Shown: positions 60,403 through 64,000 of the stretch, piece by piece | Position numbering within the stretch: the stretch's first letter is position 1 | Layout of the letters: the number at the start of each line of letters is the position of its first letter | Origin: Novosphingobium sp. PC22D | GTDB lineage: Bacteria > Pseudomonadota > Alphaproteobacteria > Sphingomonadales > Sphingomonadaceae | Length of the DNA stretch: 64,000 nucleotides | Assembly: GCF_002556635.1 (NCBI RefSeq) | Contig: NZ_MWMO01000003.1 | Location: forward strand, 186,001 to 250,000 | Direction of reading: 5' to 3' | The notes under the pieces: model-generated | What the model was told of the DNA's origin: nothing | Seen by the model: only the letters and a program-made list of their open reading frames with translations | The model's database searches: none | Translations under genes and position numbers: made by a program

Positions 60403-61059
60403 TTGAACGTCTACGAAGCCGTCGCGACCCGCCGTTCGGTGCGCGCGTTCCTGGACAAGCCCGTCGACATGGCAGTGGTGCGCCGCGTGCTCGAGGCGGC
60501 GCGCATGGCGCCTTCGGGCTGCAACTACCAACCCTGGGAAGCGACCGTCCTGACCGGCGCCCCGCTCAAGGCGTTGCAGGACACGCTGCTGGCGAGCGAG
60601 CAGGACGATCCGCCGGAATACGATTTCACCGCGCCGGGCAAGGTCGAGAAGTACAAGCAGCGGCTGAGCACACTCGGCGCGCAGATGTACGGCACGATGT
60701 CGATCGGGCGCGAGGATACGGAGATGCGCGAGCTGTTCTCGCAGCAGAACCTTACCTCGTTCGGGGCGCCGGTGCTGCTGCTCTCGCACTTTCCCAAGCT
60801 CATGAAGGCGCCGCAATGGTCCGATGTCGGCATGTGGCTGCAGACGGTCATGCTGCTGCTGCGCGACGAGGGCCTCGATAGCTGCCCGCAGGAGTGGATG
60901 GGGCTCTATGGCCGCACCATCAAGGCGCATCTCGGCATGTCGGAGGATACCATGCTGTTCTGCGGTATCGCGATCGGCTGGCGCGATGCCGATCACCCGG
61001 TCAACAGCTTCGAGCGCGAGCGCGTGCCGCTCGATGAACAGGTGACGTTCCTGGGATAG
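60403..61059 (+). CDS. Nitroreductase-family FMN oxidoreductase
   Basis: 218 residues. N-terminal FMN-binding NVYEAVATRRSVRAF, then AARMAPSGCNYQPWEATV and the C-terminal GIAIGWRDADHPVNSFERER motif with the usual FMN contacts. Related enzymes reduce nitroaromatics, quinones or act in dehalogenation; the natural substrate is unknown. Start TTG 60403 with GGAGGAG 6 nt upstream, directly behind cobT, suggesting coupling. The DMT transporter gene follows 4 bp later. Confidence 0.9.
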   Translation: MNVYEAVATRRSVRAFLDKPVDMAVVRRVLEAARMAPSGCNYQPWEATVLTGAPLKALQDTLLASEQDDPPEYDFTAPGKVEKYKQRLSTLGAQMYGTMSIGREDTEMRELFSQQNLTSFGAPVLLLSHFPKLMKAPQWSDVGMWLQTVMLLLRDEGLDSCPQEWMGLYGRTIKAHLGMSEDTMLFCGIAIGWRDADHPVNSFERERVPLDEQVTFLG

Positions 61060-61063
61060 TGCG

Positions 61064-61972
61064 ATGGGCGGCAGCTATCTCTGGGTCGCCTTCACGCTCG
61101 TCGCGGCGACGGCGCAGGTCGTGCGCAATGGCGCGCAGGCCGGGCTGACCCGGCGGATCGGCACGCTCGGCGCCACCCAGGTCCGCTTCGTCTACGGCTT
61201 TCCCTTCGCGATCCTCTTTCTCGGCACGACGCGCTGGTGGACAGGCGAGGCCCTGCCGCTTCCGGGGCGCGAGGCGCTGGGCTGGGTGGCGCTCGGCGCG
61301 ATCTCGCAGATCGCTGGGACGGCGCTGATGCTGGTGTCGATGAACGCGCGCGGCTTCGGCGTCGCCTACGCTTATATCAAGACCGAGCCGGTGATCGTCG
61401 CCCTGCTGGGCGCGCTGCTGCTAGCCGAGATGCCGACCCCGCTCGCCTGGGCCGCGATCGCGGTGGTGACGGCCGGCGTGATCCTCGCCTCGACGCCACC
61501 ACGCGAGCTTGGCCGGCTGGTCGGCGATCTGCGACCGGCGGCGACGGGCGTCGCCTCGGGCGCATGCTTCGGCTTGTCGGCGATCGCATTTCGCGGCTCG
61601 ATCGAGGATCTTTCGCAAGGCGGCTTTCTGATCCGCAGCATGACGATGCTGGCGATCTCGCTGGGATTGCAGACGCTTATCCTCGGCGCGTGGCTCGCGA
61701 TGCGCGACCGGCCCGCCTTCGCTGCATCGCTGCGCGAATGGCGCGCGAGCATCGGCGCGGGATTTCTCGGTGCGCTGGCGTCGGCGGGCTGGTTCGTTTC
61801 GTTCTCGCTGACCAGCGCGGCCAACGTGCGCACGCTCGGCCTCGTCGAGATGCCACTGGCCGCGCTGCTGTCGCGCCGCCTTTCGGGCAAGTCGCTCGCG
61901 GGCCACGAATGGGCCGGTTTCGCGCTGGTGACGGGCGGCGTCGCACTGCTCCTCACCGCGCACGCGGACTGA
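61064..61972 (+). CDS. DMT-superfamily (EamA) transporter, second copy
   Basis: 302 residues with ten predicted helices in two EamA repeats; LMLVSMNARGFGVAYAYIKTEPVIVALLGALLLAEMP and LTSAANVRTLGLVEMPLAALLSRRLSGKSL are the repeated cores. Not closely similar to the copy at 40532. Substrate unknown. Begins 4 bp after the nitroreductase gene, so cobT, nitroreductase and this gene may share a transcript. Confidence 0.88.
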   Translation: MGGSYLWVAFTLVAATAQVVRNGAQAGLTRRIGTLGATQVRFVYGFPFAILFLGTTRWWTGEALPLPGREALGWVALGAISQIAGTALMLVSMNARGFGVAYAYIKTEPVIVALLGALLLAEMPTPLAWAAIAVVTAGVILASTPPRELGRLVGDLRPAATGVASGACFGLSAIAFRGSIEDLSQGGFLIRSMTMLAISLGLQTLILGAWLAMRDRPAFAASLREWRASIGAGFLGALASAGWFVSFSLTSAANVRTLGLVEMPLAALLSRRLSGKSLAGHEWAGFALVTGGVALLLTAHAD

Positions 61973-62005
61973 CCGCGCGCGGCAGGCCAGACGGGCGCCG
62001 GGCGG

Positions 62006-63610
62006 CTAATCCTTCCGCTCTTCGTCCACGCCGTCCTCGCCATTGTCGTCACCCTCCTCGGTGTCGCTGGTCGAGGCAAATTGCGCCATATTGAAGCTGC
62101 CGCCCTTGAGCCGCCCGTCCTCGATCGCCGCGAGCATCGCGCGCGCGGTGCGGCTCAGGCGACCGCCATGCGGCGCGAAGGCGACCGGCCTCAGTTGATA
62201 CGACGCCAGCTTGAGCTCGCCGTCGCGCAAGTAGAGCTGGGCAAGCTCGAAATGCAGCCCCCTGTCGAAGGGGGCGAGTTGCGAGGCCCGGGCCAGGCCG
62301 TCCTTGGCGACCTGCGGCGGCGCCTTGCCCGCGCCCAGAAAGCTGCGGTAATAGTAGATCAGCGGCAGCGGATGATCGTTCTCGATCCGGTTGAGATCGA
62401 GAAAGGGCTGGCGCGCCGCCCTGTAGGCGGCGTCCCGATCGTCGGCCTCGGCTGCCTGGCGGAACAGCGCATAACCCTTCTGCACATAGGCGTTCACGCG
62501 CGAGGGATCGAGCGCGATGGCCTTGTCGGCGGCGGTGATCGCGGCGGCATCGTAGCCCGCGTCGTATTCGGCCTCGGCCAGAGCCGCGAGGACGGCGGGA
62601 TCGTCGGGATAGCTCTGCGCGACGGATCGGGCGTCGGCGAGCACTTCGAGCGCGGTCTTCTCGTCGACGCCGGCCTCGGACCGGATCTGGACCGGCATCA
62701 TTGCCGCCTCGCCGGGACGGAGTTCGCGCACGGCGATCGGCCCCGGGCTGAGCCTCTCGGGCGCAAGATAGGCGGCCCGCATCTTCAGGCGCTTCTTGTA
62801 CGAGGAAAGGTCACGATTGAGCTCGTCGAGATCGCCGAACGCCTCCCTGGCGGCCTCGAGAGCGGGCTTCCCCGCCGCGATGCGCGAGGTGTAGGTCGAA
62901 AGCTGCCCGCTCCTCGCTTCGCCGAACATCAGGTAGTGATAGAGCAGCCACGACTTGCCGTAGAATTCGTCGTAGGCCCGGTTCTTGCCGCGTCCCTGGT
63001 CGTAGAGACTGGAATCGAGCAGTTCCTCGATCGGCACGCTTTCGGCGAAGAACAGCTCGTTCTTGCGGCGCCCCGAGGGACGGCCGACCCATACCCCGCC
63101 GTCGCGCTCGAACAGCGCCGCCGAAAAGAACTCGGCCGCGCCTTCGCTCATCCATCGCGGCCAGGGAAAGGCGGTGGTCGAAAGCGTGAAGTGGTGCGCG
63201 TATTCGTGCAGCAGGTACCACAGGGAGGGGGATATGTCGCCGCCGCGGCGAAGGTTCTCGTTGTCCGCCGCGACCGCGATCGAGCCACCCGCCCGGGGCC
63301 GGTAGAAACCTCGCACGATGGACGACTTCGTTCCGTAGATGGCCTGGACCTCGCGCTCGTCCGACAGGACGTAGACCGTGACGCGGTTCGACGGGCTGGG
63401 CTTGGGCAGAGGCGTGGTGGTGAAGAATTCCAGCGCCGAATGGTATCGCTCAAGCCGGTCGGCGAAGCGGGTTATCGCCGCCTCGGACTGATCAGCGTAG
63501 ATGACGAAATGGTCGCTCGAGGCCTCGCGCCATGCGGCCTGCGCGGAACCGGCGGAAAATGCCATAATCGCGATGGCGATGCCGCCGACCAATCTCTTCA
63601 AGGCGAACAC
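62006..63610 (-). CDS. Second secreted HExxH-TPR metalloprotease-like protein
   Basis: 534 residues with a signal peptide (GIAIAIMAFSAGSAQA). The metalloprotease domain has zinc site HEYAHH (His135, Glu136, His139) and third-ligand helix SEGAAEFF (Glu156). TPR-like repeats follow (PAVLAALAEAEYDAGYDAAAITAADKAIALDPSRVNAYVQKGYALF), then an acidic C-terminal tail (TSDTEEGDDNGEDGVDEE). It is homologous to the gene at 53268-54728, with the same domain order. Start is GTG 63610 with GGGGGTG upstream. Probably secreted or periplasmic; substrates unknown. Confidence 0.82.
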   Translation of the reverse strand: MFALKRLVGGIAIAIMAFSAGSAQAAWREASSDHFVIYADQSEAAITRFADRLERYHSALEFFTTTPLPKPSPSNRVTVYVLSDEREVQAIYGTKSSIVRGFYRPRAGGSIAVAADNENLRRGGDISPSLWYLLHEYAHHFTLSTTAFPWPRWMSEGAAEFFSAALFERDGGVWVGRPSGRRKNELFFAESVPIEELLDSSLYDQGRGKNRAYDEFYGKSWLLYHYLMFGEARSGQLSTYTSRIAAGKPALEAAREAFGDLDELNRDLSSYKKRLKMRAAYLAPERLSPGPIAVRELRPGEAAMMPVQIRSEAGVDEKTALEVLADARSVAQSYPDDPAVLAALAEAEYDAGYDAAAITAADKAIALDPSRVNAYVQKGYALFRQAAEADDRDAAYRAARQPFLDLNRIENDHPLPLIYYYRSFLGAGKAPPQVAKDGLARASQLAPFDRGLHFELAQLYLRDGELKLASYQLRPVAFAPHGGRLSRTARAMLAAIEDGRLKGGSFNMAQFASTSDTEEGDDNGEDGVDEERKD

Positions 63611-63782
63611 GTTCGCGACACCCCCGCTAGCCGTTCGATTCTCCTTTAGTTAGCGTGGGGGACTTCGCGATGGCAAAGCTTTACTTGGATATGGGGGTCT
63701 CGCCCATGTCCGGCTGGTCGTGTGTCGCATCCGGTGGCGGGTGCGGCTTGACCTGAGAGGCGGGCATCCTAAGGCAAGCGCC

Positions 63783-64000
63783 ATGACCACCGAAGCCTCC
63801 AAGCTCACGCTGTTCAACTCGCTGACGCGCGCGGCCGAGCCCTTCGAGCCGATCCATCCGGGCGAGGCGCGCGTCTATACGTGCGGGCCGACGGTCTACA
63901 ACTATCCGCACATCGGCAACATGCGCGCCTACGTCTTCGCCGACGTGCTCGGCCGGGTGCTGAGCTTCAAGGGCTACACACTCACCCACGTCATCAACAT
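63783..64000 (+). CDS. cysS: Cysteinyl-tRNA synthetase (3' end outside window)
   Basis: The first 73 residues of CysRS: zinc Cys34 in RVYTCGPTVYN and the class I HIGH-like signature PHIGNM (43-46), then RAYVFADVLGRVL. The window ends inside the catalytic domain. It charges tRNA-Cys. ATG 63783 follows a 172-bp gap from the divergent metalloprotease start; a possible -35-like TTGACC is in that gap but no clear -10. Confidence 0.95.
   Translation, partial: MTTEASKLTLFNSLTRAAEPFEPIHPGEARVYTCGPTVYNYPHIGNMRAYVFADVLGRVLSFKGYTLTHVIN

Overview
The window is high-GC, gene-dense chromosomal DNA from an alphaproteobacterium, most likely Sphingomonadales (Sphingomonadaceae/Erythrobacteraceae). This is inferred from gene content and order. 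The main pointers are pckA divergent from a chvI-chvG-hprK cluster carrying an incomplete PTS; CcrM with a CtrA-like box and a cluster of GANTC sites; split gcvPA/gcvPB behind a tandem glycine riboswitch; a pntAA-pntAB-pntB transhydrogenase preceded by an aa3-oxidase subunit IV-like miniprotein; and an F1 ATPase operon without Fo genes. I see no rRNA, tRNA, CRISPR array, insertion sequence, integrase or prophage. Almost everything is core genome.

Layout. 1-7.0 kb: the 3' part of rmuC, a META-domain lipoprotein, then a minus-strand run chvI, chvG, hprK, rapZ, EIIA(Man-type), HPr, RNA methyltransferase. 7.2-10.6 kb: pckA and small genes, then an alpha/beta hydrolase. 10.8-13.3 kb: two tandem cysteine desulfurases and a [2Fe-2S] ferredoxin. 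13.3-18.1 kb: PfpI/DJ-1 protein, parC, a secreted amidohydrolase, a membrane retropepsin. 18.1-22.2 kb: minus-strand cca, NUDIX, DUF1285, GNAT and PQQ-type sugar dehydrogenase genes. 22.2-26.2 kb: rnhB, an SDR, ccrM and folP. 26.4-31.7 kb: a secreted small protein, an NtrC-like regulator with a variant GAFTGA loop, and the pnt operon. 31.8-34.4 kb: racemase-like protein, dGTPase-like HD hydrolase, NAD(P)-binding protein.

34.4-39.1 kb: the glycine-cleavage operon with its riboswitch. 39.2-45.1 kb: BASS transporter, entericidin, DMT transporter, a cpaF/tadA ATPase gene apart from any other Tad gene, an HNH protein and a GT39-like membrane protein. 45.2-50.1 kb: atpHAGDC with a palindromic repeat between atpA and atpG and a strong terminator after atpC. 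50.3-57.0 kb: a membrane-bound trypsin-like protease, ada, a miniprotein, a secreted HExxH-TPR protease and priA. 57.0-64.0 kb: DUF4197 lipoprotein, fructose-6-phosphate aldolase-type transaldolase, cobT, nitroreductase, a second DMT transporter, a second HExxH-TPR protease and the start of cysS.

How the genes fit together. The PTS phosphoproteins, HPr kinase and RapZ lie beside the ChvG/ChvI envelope sensor and the gluconeogenic gene pckA, which suggests coupling of carbon/nitrogen status to envelope signalling. The gcv operon is under glycine control. ccrM sits behind a leader with seven GANTC sites and a CtrA-like box, the expected layout for cell-cycle-timed, methylation-sensitive expression. 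Many genes here appear to start at TTG or GTG with a well-placed Shine-Dalgarno, so several starts given below differ from the longest open frame. I found no clearly new multi-gene system. The strongest leads are regulatory or architectural.
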